In this document: piece after piece, positions 15,039-21,987 of the stretch
How the letters are laid out: every line of letters starts with the position of its first letter
How positions within the stretch are numbered: position 1 is the stretch's first letter
NCBI GenBank assembly: GCA_903833215.1
Contig: CAILEM010000157.1
Span: 1-38,603 of the forward strand
Origin: an uncultured Armatimonadota bacterium
GTDB taxonomy: Bacteria > Armatimonadota > Fimbriimonadia > Fimbriimonadales > Fimbriimonadaceae
Length of the DNA stretch: 38,603 bases
Direction of reading: 5' to 3'
The notes under the pieces: generated by a model
Seen by the model: only the letters and a program-made list of their open reading frames with translations
Told to the model about the DNA's origin: nothing
The model's database searches: none
Position numbers and translations under genes: made by a program

Positions 15039-16126
15039 ACGTGGCCACGGAACGCGTACAGACGCGAACCGATAAAGTTCCATGCCGCTGCAATACCCGC
15101 GCCTGCCACTTTGGGGATGAGCAACTGTTGATTGCCAATCATGCTGAACACTGCCGTGGCAACGCCAATGTTAATGAACTGCCCAAGGATCGACACGACG
15201 TAGAATCGACGAATCTGCTTGGCTCGCTCTTCTTTGCCTTTGACCTCAAAGGTCCAGGCTCGATTCATGAAGGCGCTGTTTGTCATCGCGAAGAAAGACG
15301 CCACCGCACCCAGAATTGGCAAGGCGGCCGCACTGGGATGGGTCGCATAGCTAAACAGCGGACCGAAATTGTGGATCAGAAACGTTCCGAGGTGGTCGCT
15401 CATCAGGCCACCTTCCATTGGGATGACCTTCATAAAGAGGTAGGTGAACCCAAAGTCGATGACAAACGACGTTCCACCGACGATGGCGAACTTCACGAGT
15501 TGATGAACAATTGTTTTCTGTCCAAGCGGCTTGGCTCGTTCTACCTCTGGCGAGGAACTTGTTTCATCGATAGGTGTGACCAAGGCTTGATAGATCAACC
15601 CCGTGAGCATCCGCTCCATCACTCGGTTGATGCTGGTCCCTTTGAACTCTTTTCCTTCCAGCTTTCGAACCCAAATCGCTTCGATGCCAGTTCGATTTGC
15701 ACCCAACACATCGGTGATGAGTTGGTCACCGACCATGATCGCTTCCTCTGGCTTTCGCTTGAATTTCATCAAAGCGAGACGGAACATCGATCGACTCGGC
15801 TTGAACCGCCCCCGTACGGTGATGGCGCCAACAGTTGCCGCAATTTTGGCAAGACGCTCATGCTGGTTCGTGTTGCTGACAATGCAGATTTCAAACCCAA
15901 TCTCTTTGGCTCGCTTGGTCCAATCAAGGACTTCGGGAGAGCACTCATCGGTATGCCACTGGACGAGGGTGTTGTCTACATCAAGAAGCAGTAACCGTTT
16001 TCCCCGATCCCACAACTGCTGGATATCGATTGAGTGAAGTGACTCAGCAGCGTGGGCTGGAGTGAACGGGTGGAATACGCTGGAAAGCTTATCGCGCTCA
16101 AAGCGGCCGTTCTGCCAAGTGCTCAA
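15035..16126 (-). CDS. YqeG-type HAD phosphatase fused to GtrA membrane domain
   Basis: A 363-aa two-domain protein. Residues 1-175 are a YqeG-family HAD hydrolase: FHPFTPAHAAESLHSID, catalytic DVDNT (49-53), SNT (84-86), Lys109 and GDQLITDVLGANRTG (133-147). Residues about 208-361 are a GtrA/DPMS-type domain with four membrane helices and the signature NRAWTFEVKG (288-297); GtrA proteins are thought to help move polyprenol-linked sugars across the membrane. A linker of about 30 residues rich in Ser/Glu/Pro joins them. Each half is complete and both are usually separate proteins. TTG start overlapping the mltG stop (TTGA). I infer a membrane-anchored phosphatase acting on a lipid-linked or sugar-phosphate substrate, which is not shown by the sequence. 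Confidence 0.9.
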   Translation of the reverse strand: MSTWQNGRFERDKLSSVFHPFTPAHAAESLHSIDIQQLWDRGKRLLLLDVDNTLVQWHTDECSPEVLDWTKRAKEIGFEICIVSNTNQHERLAKIAATVGAITVRGRFKPSRSMFRLALMKFKRKPEEAIMVGDQLITDVLGANRTGIEAIWVRKLEGKEFKGTSINRVMERMLTGLIYQALVTPIDETSSSPEVERAKPLGQKTIVHQLVKFAIVGGTSFVIDFGFTYLFMKVIPMEGGLMSDHLGTFLIHNFGPLFSYATHPSAAALPILGAVASFFAMTNSAFMNRAWTFEVKGKEERAKQIRRFYVVSILGQFINIGVATAVFSMIGNQQLLIPKVAGAGIAAAWNFIGSRLYAFRGHV

Positions 16127-17145
16127 GACTTCACCCCTTTGAGGGCCTTGATCGCAGCCTTACGAATCGCGATGTTCTTCAGATGCTCCTTATAGGTCGC
16201 CGCGTAAATGGTTCGACCATTAGGCAGGGCGACATAGTACACGTAGTTGTGCTTTGCTGGGTGCATCGCCGCCTGAATGTCTTTCGCATCGGGAGAGCAG
16301 ATGGGACCGGGCGGCAATCCCTTGTTGATGTAGGTGTTGTAGGGGGACTTGATCGCGTGGTAGTCCTTAAAATACAGCCTACGCCACTTCTGAATTCCAT
16401 AAAGGATGGTCGAGTCGATCTGCAAGTACATCTTCTTCTTGATTCGGTTTTCGATGACGCCGGCGATCATGGGGCGGTCGTGGTCTGTTCCTGCCTCCAA
16501 CTGTACCAGCGAGGCGATTGTCAGGGTGCGGGCGAGATCTTTCGGCCGATCGTCGGTGTTCCACACATTCTTCTCAAACTCCTTGAGTTGCTGAAGAATG
16601 ACTCGACGTGCACCATACAGCGGGGGCAGCGAGTAGCGCTTCGGGTACAGGTACCCCTCCAGTGAATCTTTGGGGAGAGGAAACGAGACATCATTCGCGA
16701 ATGTTTGTGGATTGTGGACGAGATCCATGTAGTCATCGGCATCGACAACTTCGTAGTTCTGGAGCAAATGCGCGGTCCGATTCGCCCAGTTCGTTTCTGG
16801 CAGGCGAATCAGCAATGTGACCGGATTCCGAAGCGAACGAAGTACCTGCTCTGCGCTCATCGAAGTGTTGAAAGCGTAGCTTCCGGAATGAACAATCGAA
16901 GGCCGACGTTCGATCAGCGAAAGAATTCTTGTGGCGAGAGCATCTCGAACAACTCCACGCTTTTGGAGCTGGGTGAGCACCGCTGGTAATCGCGTTGAAG
17001 TCTCAAACCGCAGAGTAACCTTGTGCCCTTGGTCTTTCGTATCGACCGGCTGGGTGCCATCGACGAGCCAAATGCCTGCCGCCGCCGCCACAACGGCAAG
17101 CGCCGTGAGCAGAATCCATCTTTTAGCTATCCGTCGCTTGGCCAT
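16123..17145 (-). CDS. mltG: Endolytic murein transglycosylase MltG
   Basis: A 340-aa inner-membrane protein of the YceG/MltG family that cuts nascent peptidoglycan strands and helps end glycan chain elongation. One N-terminal membrane helix (WILLTALAVVAAAAGIWLV), a LysM-like region, then the catalytic domain with DSLEGYLYPKRYSL, ASLVQLEAGTDHDRPMIAGV, IENRIKKKMYLQIDSTILYG, SPYNTYINKGLPPGPICSPD and YVYYVALPNG. The family consensus ASIVEKE reads ASLVQLE here; the last glutamate is kept but the first is glutamine. ATG 17145. It overlaps ruvX by 23 nt, as often seen for the mltG-ruvX pair. Confidence 0.94.
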   Translation of the reverse strand: MAKRRIAKRWILLTALAVVAAAAGIWLVDGTQPVDTKDQGHKVTLRFETSTRLPAVLTQLQKRGVVRDALATRILSLIERRPSIVHSGSYAFNTSMSAEQVLRSLRNPVTLLIRLPETNWANRTAHLLQNYEVVDADDYMDLVHNPQTFANDVSFPLPKDSLEGYLYPKRYSLPPLYGARRVILQQLKEFEKNVWNTDDRPKDLARTLTIASLVQLEAGTDHDRPMIAGVIENRIKKKMYLQIDSTILYGIQKWRRLYFKDYHAIKSPYNTYINKGLPPGPICSPDAKDIQAAMHPAKHNYVYYVALPNGRTIYAATYKEHLKNIAIRKAAIKALKGVKS

Positions 17146-17542
17146 CGAGGTATCTCTCCAGAATCAAAGCCGCCGCTTCACCGTCACGAAGTTTCCTTCG
17201 TTGGCTCGCTTTTAAGCCATCCTGACGCAAAGTGCCATCCGCTTGCACACTGGTCATGGATTCATCGACAAGATGCACAGTAATTCCGTTCCCGGCGATA
17301 TGATCACCCAAGGTTCGGCAGATTCGTGCCATCCTCCCCTCTTCACCGGACTCTTCCACGGGGAGCCCAATAATCACGGCAGAAACCTCTTCTCGCTTTG
17401 CCATCGCCGAAATCGCCTCGGCATCTCGCTTCAGCGCTCCGCTCGCTGTCATAGGAGGTCGTGGAGTAACGATTCCAACCTCTGTTTCCGCCACGGCAAC
17501 ACCAATGCGCTTGAACCCGAAGTCAATACCAAGAAGTCTCAT
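17123..17542 (-). CDS. ruvX: Putative Holliday junction resolvase / pre-16S rRNA nuclease YqgF
   Basis: A 139-aa RNase H-fold nuclease. YqgF processes the 5' end of 16S rRNA and is historically called RuvX. Core motifs: LLGIDFGFKRIGVAVAE with the first acidic residue, VIIGLPVEESGEEG, VHLVDESMTSVQAD and the C-terminal RDGEAAALILERYLD carrying the last aspartate. Full length for the family. ATG 17542 overlaps the hisN stop as ATGA and its 3' end overlaps mltG by 23 nt. Confidence 0.95.
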   Translation of the reverse strand: MRLLGIDFGFKRIGVAVAETEVGIVTPRPPMTASGALKRDAEAISAMAKREEVSAVIIGLPVEESGEEGRMARICRTLGDHIAGNGITVHLVDESMTSVQADGTLRQDGLKASQRRKLRDGEAAALILERYLDGQATDS

Positions 17543-18285
17543 GATTGCAGCGCTTGGAGGATCTCGTCGTGAATCCGGCCATTGGTGCCAAGCGATTCTT
17601 TGGCCAGCTTGTCGTTTCCTTTGAAGTCGGTAAATCGACCACCCGCTTCTCGAACAATGAGCGAAACGGCGGAAATATCCCAGTGACTGATGACCGGATC
17701 CATCATCGCATCGACCCTTCCACTCGCCACGAGTGCATAGCCGTACGCATCACTCCAAGTTCGAGTCGCCAGTGCTCGACTCAAAAGGCTGGAAATCTTC
17801 TGCCAATTACCGTCTTTCAGCATCGACCCACCACAACAAAGGACACTACCTTTCACGGTGTCTCGTTGCGAGACTTGAATGGGACGGCCATTCAGGAAGG
17901 CACCCTTTCCCTTCTCCGCGTAGAGCATTTCGCCAAGGGCAGGGAAATAGCAGACACCGAGGACCGCTTCGCCATCGACCTCATAGCTGAGCAGGGTCGC
18001 GTACAGCGGCACTCCGCAGATAAAGGATTTTGTACCGTCGATGGGGTCAATCACCCACCGGTCCAGGGCACCTGTATCACCGCCTTCCTCTTCGCCGAGG
18101 ATGGCATCGCCGGGGTAAGACTGCGCAATAAGAGAACGAATCAGGTGCTCGGCATTTCGGTCAGCGGCAGTCACCGGCGACTCATCCTGCTTGGTAATGA
18201 CCTCCGCACCCGCCTGAAAAAGCCCCAGGGTCGACTTGCCTCCCTTGAAGGCAGCATCAACGGCAAAGGCTAAACGTGGGGACAT
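17539..18285 (-). CDS. hisN: Inositol-monophosphatase-family phosphatase, probably histidinol-phosphatase
   Basis: A 248-aa magnesium-dependent phosphatase. Motif order: ITKQDESPVTAADRNAE, GEEEG (metal Glu), WVIDPIDGTKSFICGVP (metal Asp pair) and DPVISHWDISAVSLIVREAGG (metal Asp). DPIDGTKSFxxGVP followed by an ATLLSYE-type segment is characteristic of the HisN histidinol-phosphatase branch rather than SuhB inositol phosphatases, so histidine biosynthesis is the best guess; no other his gene is nearby. I choose ATG 18285 over ATG 18294 because TAAAAT ends 7 nt before it and lies across the upstream ATG. It heads the six-gene operon. Confidence 0.85.
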   Translation of the reverse strand: MSPRLAFAVDAAFKGGKSTLGLFQAGAEVITKQDESPVTAADRNAEHLIRSLIAQSYPGDAILGEEEGGDTGALDRWVIDPIDGTKSFICGVPLYATLLSYEVDGEAVLGVCYFPALGEMLYAEKGKGAFLNGRPIQVSQRDTVKGSVLCCGGSMLKDGNWQKISSLLSRALATRTWSDAYGYALVASGRVDAMMDPVISHWDISAVSLIVREAGGRFTDFKGNDKLAKESLGTNGRIHDEILQALQS

Positions 18286-18292
18286 GAAAGCC

Positions 18293-18298
18293 ATTTTA
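18293..18298 (-). promoter_or_regulatory. -10-like hexamer of the hisN-ywlC operon
   Basis: TAAAAT on the minus strand, 7 nt before ATG 18285. If it is the -10, transcription starts at the start codon, and the alternative ATG at 18294 is not in the mRNA. Confidence 0.42.
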
Positions 18299-18402
18299 CT
18301 CGTGCGAGGTTGTTGTGGGGCTTGCTCAAGCGCGTACCGGGCCAGTAGCTCACCCTATCTTGGAATTTGTGCCGTGACTTTCGGTTCGCTATCTTGGTGA
18401 GG

Positions 18403-18408
18403 TAGCGT
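18403..18408 (+). promoter_or_regulatory. -10-like hexamer of a leaderless DUF1684 gene
   Basis: TAGCGT ends 6 nt before ATG 18415. A GAGG at 18399-18402 is too far upstream to serve as ribosome binding site. Confidence 0.35.
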
Positions 18409-18414
18409 TTAGCT

Positions 18415-19311
18415 ATGAACCACCTCTTCCTCGTGGGCTGTTTGCTCGGTTGTGCGGCGCTAGCCTCGGCTGGTATTCAGCAGGGAACTGCGAAAGCAAA
18501 AGAAACTTACTCCGCTGAGTTGGCGAAGTGGCGCAAGCAGCAGGAAGTGGACCTAAAAGCTGACGAAGGGTTCTTGAGCGTGGCCGGGCTGTTTTGGTTG
18601 AAGGAAGGCGACAATACCTTCGGTGCCGATGCATCATGCGCCGTAAAGCTCCCAACCGGGTCAACCGCTGGGGTGGCAGGCATATTGAATCGACACGATG
18701 GCCAAGTGACGCTGACACTCAACCCAGGTGTCAGCGCGACGTTGAAGGGGCAGAACGTCACCTCGACGCCGCTCGCCCTCGATTCTGATCGGATCACATT
18801 GGGTGCATTGCGGTTTATGGCGATTCGACGCGGGAACCGGATCGGGATTCGCCTTTGGGATCGAAACTGCAAGGGCTATACCGAGTTCAAGGGTCTGAAG
18901 TGGTATGCGCCCAACCCCAAATGCGTTGTGAAGGCAAAGTTCGTCCCCTACGACCCTCCTAAGATGGTGGATATCACCAATGTCTTGGGAGATACCCAAC
19001 CAGTACCCGTGGTCGGTTACTTGGAATTCGTGTTGGCTGGCAAGACCTTGAGACTGGACGCACAAGGCACCGGCGAAGGACTATTCATCAACTTCCGTGA
19101 CCTCACAAGTGGAAACGAGACCTACCCAGCTGGGCGCTTTCTTGACGCACCTAAGCCAGTCAATGGCGAAGTGTTGATCGATTTCAATCGGGCCACCAAT
19201 CCGCCATGTGCCTTCACGTCGTTCGCAACCTGTCCGCTGCCGCCTCGACAGAACTACCTCCCCGTCGCGATTACGGCTGGGGAAAAGACGCATCACCCGG
19301 CTGGCGAGTGA
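18415..19311 (+). CDS. Secreted DUF1684 protein
   Basis: A 298-aa exported protein: signal peptide MNHLFLVGCLLGCAALASA, then a full DUF1684 (COG3358) domain. Family landmarks: EGFLSVAGLFWLKEGDNTFG, GIRLWDRNC, the KGLKWYAPNP block, GEGLFINFRDLTSGNETYPA, RFLDAP, VLIDFNRATNPPCAFTSFAT and the closing CPLPPRQNYLPVAITAGEK. The family is widespread in Bacteroidota, Acidobacteriota and others; its biochemical role is unknown to me. The invariant cysteines in NPPCAF and TCPLPP suggest a disulfide or a structural pair. It appears monocistronic, divergent from the hisN operon. Confidence 0.93.
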   Translation: MNHLFLVGCLLGCAALASAGIQQGTAKAKETYSAELAKWRKQQEVDLKADEGFLSVAGLFWLKEGDNTFGADASCAVKLPTGSTAGVAGILNRHDGQVTLTLNPGVSATLKGQNVTSTPLALDSDRITLGALRFMAIRRGNRIGIRLWDRNCKGYTEFKGLKWYAPNPKCVVKAKFVPYDPPKMVDITNVLGDTQPVPVVGYLEFVLAGKTLRLDAQGTGEGLFINFRDLTSGNETYPAGRFLDAPKPVNGEVLIDFNRATNPPCAFTSFATCPLPPRQNYLPVAITAGEKTHHPAGE

Positions 19312-19329
19312 GCCGGTAGATCTCCACCC

Positions 19330-20340
19330 TTATTCCCAAGGCTTGAGGAGCATCTTTCCGCACTGGCCAGTCGCTTGAAACTCCCAGGCCGCCTTTACAT
19401 CGCTCATCGGAAATTGGTGGGTGATGAATTTATCGAGAAGCGGCTGTGCCGATCGGATGGTTCTGGCCATGGATTCACCATCGCGCAGATGGTTCCAGTG
19501 CCATTGCCCCCGAATCGTGAGTCCTCGGTACACAACTTCCGACATGCGGATCGGCCCACCCCATCCCACTGATGTAAGTTGACCCATGAGTCGGGTCGCC
19601 TGAGCAAGCACACTCGGTGCGATTTCAGCACTGCTAGCCTCAATCGATTTGTCGGCACCGTGTCCTCCCGTAACGTCTCGAATTTTGGATAAGAGATCAG
19701 GATCACTGGGATCGAACACCCACTCTGCGCCAAGCTCTTTGGCCAAATTTGCTCGCCACGGATGGCTTTCAATACCGATGACGCATGCACCGCGAACTTT
19801 CGCATTGATGACAGCGCCCAATCCGACGGCACCAAGGCCCGAGATGAGCACTGTATCGAGGGCATTCACCTTCATCACTTGCATGCCACCAAACGTCGGT
19901 CCCAAACCGCAACACGCCATACTTGCGTGCTCAAGCGAGACCCCATCTGGCACTGGATACACAAGCCAGTCCTGTTGAAGGACATACTGGGCGTAAGTAG
20001 CCCGGCCCGATGTACAACCACAAACTGCGTGGGGATCTCTTGGCGTTGGGCAGTGAATGTGTTCGCCACTTAGGCACCACTCACATCGACCACATCCGTT
20101 TTGAGGCATGACGACGACGCGGTCCCCTACCTTCACTCGAGCGCGCTCACCTACCGCAACAACCTCTCCTGCTGCCTCATGACCAAGACAGTCGGATGGA
20201 GTCCCACGTTTGTATTCGCCGAGCTCGGTACACATCGGAGCGACCAGCACCTTCACGAGCGCATAGTTATCTCTCGGCGTTGGCATTGCCCTCTCGACGA
20301 TTTCGCACTCGCGTTCCCCAGTGATCGCAACGACTTTCAT
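19330..20340 (-). CDS. Zinc-dependent medium-chain alcohol dehydrogenase
   Basis: A 336-aa MDR-family dehydrogenase that oxidises an alcohol or polyol with NAD(P). Catalytic zinc ligands Cys37 (APMCTELGEY) and His54-Glu55 (GHEAAGEVVAVG), the four structural-zinc cysteines 83, 86, 89 and 97 (CGRCEWCLSGEHIHC) and the nucleotide loop SGLGAVGLGAV are intact. The arrangement matches threonine/sorbitol-type dehydrogenases; the substrate is not readable. GAGG sits 7 nt before ATG 20340. It is divergent from the sulfatase cluster and could process a sugar released by it, but this is only positional. Confidence 0.93.
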   Translation of the reverse strand: MKVVAITGERECEIVERAMPTPRDNYALVKVLVAPMCTELGEYKRGTPSDCLGHEAAGEVVAVGERARVKVGDRVVVMPQNGCGRCEWCLSGEHIHCPTPRDPHAVCGCTSGRATYAQYVLQQDWLVYPVPDGVSLEHASMACCGLGPTFGGMQVMKVNALDTVLISGLGAVGLGAVINAKVRGACVIGIESHPWRANLAKELGAEWVFDPSDPDLLSKIRDVTGGHGADKSIEASSAEIAPSVLAQATRLMGQLTSVGWGGPIRMSEVVYRGLTIRGQWHWNHLRDGESMARTIRSAQPLLDKFITHQFPMSDVKAAWEFQATGQCGKMLLKPWE

Positions 20341-20493
20341 ATCTGCCTCTTTCCCTGCAGGAAATTCTCAAGTTCCCCTGCTTTTCGTGTTGAAATTACG
20401 TTACCGCAGGTGCCCTCCTTCTCAGCCGATAAGTTATTGCGGCCCTTGCGATGACTCAACGTTTCGAAAGGACCGGTCGGGTAAACCACCCGA

Positions 20494-21948
20494 ATGCTGG
20501 TTGTCGGCCTCATCGCGGCGCTTGCCTTTGGTGGCACTCCCAAGCCACCCAATATCGTGTACGTTATGGCGGACGATCTTGGCTACGGCGAGGTTGGCTG
20601 CTTTGGGCAAACAAAGATTCCGACGCCAAACATCGACAAATTGGCGGATCAAGGCATCAAGATGACGCGGGCGTATTCCGCCAGTCCAGTGTGTGCTCCT
20701 ACACGTTGCTCGCTGCTTACTGGGAAGCATCAGGGTCATGCCGCAATTCGTGGCAACGTAGAGCAAGGTGGCTTCGGTCCCAATGATACCGAGGGGCAAA
20801 GTCCTTTACCAGGCAGCGAAACAACGATCGCAGAACTGCTCAAGAAACGAGGCTACACGTCCGCATTGGTGGGCAAGTGGGGTCTTGGCGGTCCCTCACC
20901 TGGACAAACCCCTCTGTCTCACGGCTTCGACTACTTTTGCGGCTACTTGTGCCAACGCCGCGCTCACAACTATTTCCCGACTTACCTCTGGCGGAACAAC
21001 CAACCCGATCTCCTTGGAAACCGGATCTTCGACGTTCACCCCAAACCGATTCCAGCTCTGGCAAGCGACGACGAGTATTACCAACGCTATCAGGATAAGA
21101 CGTACTCACCGGCAAAGCTCGCAGAGGAAAGCGTGGCCTTCATCAAAAGATCGAAAGGCAAGCCGTTCTTCCTCTACTATGCTCCGACGCTTCCTCACGT
21201 GTCGCTGCAAGCCCCTCTGGACTGGATCAGCAAATTTCCACGAGACTGGGACCCAAAGCCGTACCTCGGGACAGCAGGCTACGTGCCAAACCCACGACCG
21301 CACGCCACCTACGCGGCCATGATCGCCTACTTGGATGACACCATTGGAAAGATCATGAAGGCGCTTGATGAGACTGGTGCAGCGGAAAACACCTTGATCA
21401 TCGTAACTTCCGACAACGGACCCACCAACGTGGGTGGCGTCGATCCAAAATTCTTCAATTCTGCCGGTGGACTGCGTGGCGGCAAGATGGACTTGTACGA
21501 AGGGGGCATCCGTATGCCCTATGTAGCTCGATGGCCCGGACATATTAAGCCTCGGACGACAAGCAGTCACATCAACGTTTGTTACGATGCCCTCGCTACC
21601 CTGTGCGATGTGGCTGGAGTTCGACCACCACGCACAGATGGGCTCAGCTACTTGCCATCGCTCATCGGGGGCAAACAGCCGGAACGGGACTACGTCTACT
21701 TTGAATATCCCGAAGCCTCTTCGATGCAGGCAGTCATCTTCGGCAATTTCAAGGTCATTCGGCCAAACCTGACTAAGCAACCCTCCAAGATAGAGGTGTA
21801 TGACTTAGCGATTGATCCTGCCGAAAGCAGAGATTTGAGCGCCGCGCGGCCCGATGTGGTGAAGCGTGCACAAGCGATCTTTGAAAAAGAACATCACCCA
21901 AACAAGATCTTTCCACTTCCAGGGATCGACGTGGCATCGGCAAGCTAG
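20494..21948 (+). CDS. Secreted sulfatase (S1 family)
   Basis: A 484-aa arylsulfatase-fold enzyme that removes sulfate esters from glycans. The C-x-P-x-R signature CAPTR (67-71) in SPVCAPTRCSLLTG marks Cys67 for conversion to formylglycine, so a maturase elsewhere is required. Calcium ligands lie in VMADDLGYG (Asp27, Asp28) and SDNGP; GKWGLGG carries the usual Lys. The N-terminal MLVVGLIAALAFGG is a short hydrophobic export signal without a charged n-region; an in-frame stop four codons upstream rules out a longer form. No Shine-Dalgarno is seen. The rhamnosidase starts 39 nt downstream. Confidence 0.94.
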   Translation: MLVVGLIAALAFGGTPKPPNIVYVMADDLGYGEVGCFGQTKIPTPNIDKLADQGIKMTRAYSASPVCAPTRCSLLTGKHQGHAAIRGNVEQGGFGPNDTEGQSPLPGSETTIAELLKKRGYTSALVGKWGLGGPSPGQTPLSHGFDYFCGYLCQRRAHNYFPTYLWRNNQPDLLGNRIFDVHPKPIPALASDDEYYQRYQDKTYSPAKLAEESVAFIKRSKGKPFFLYYAPTLPHVSLQAPLDWISKFPRDWDPKPYLGTAGYVPNPRPHATYAAMIAYLDDTIGKIMKALDETGAAENTLIIVTSDNGPTNVGGVDPKFFNSAGGLRGGKMDLYEGGIRMPYVARWPGHIKPRTTSSHINVCYDALATLCDVAGVRPPRTDGLSYLPSLIGGKQPERDYVYFEYPEASSMQAVIFGNFKVIRPNLTKQPSKIEVYDLAIDPAESRDLSAARPDVVKRAQAIFEKEHHPNKIFPLPGIDVASAS

Positions 21949-21987
21949 TCATTCCCCACCATTGAACATGCCTTTCGTGAACCAACA

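Noticed and set aside
15041-15994. Long (317-codon) plus-strand frame opposite yqeG::gtrA
   Set aside because: Antisense shadow of a gene with clear HAD and GtrA domains; no domain of its own.
17545-18273. 242-codon plus-strand frame opposite hisN
   Set aside because: Shadow of the phosphatase gene; no family resemblance and no start signals.
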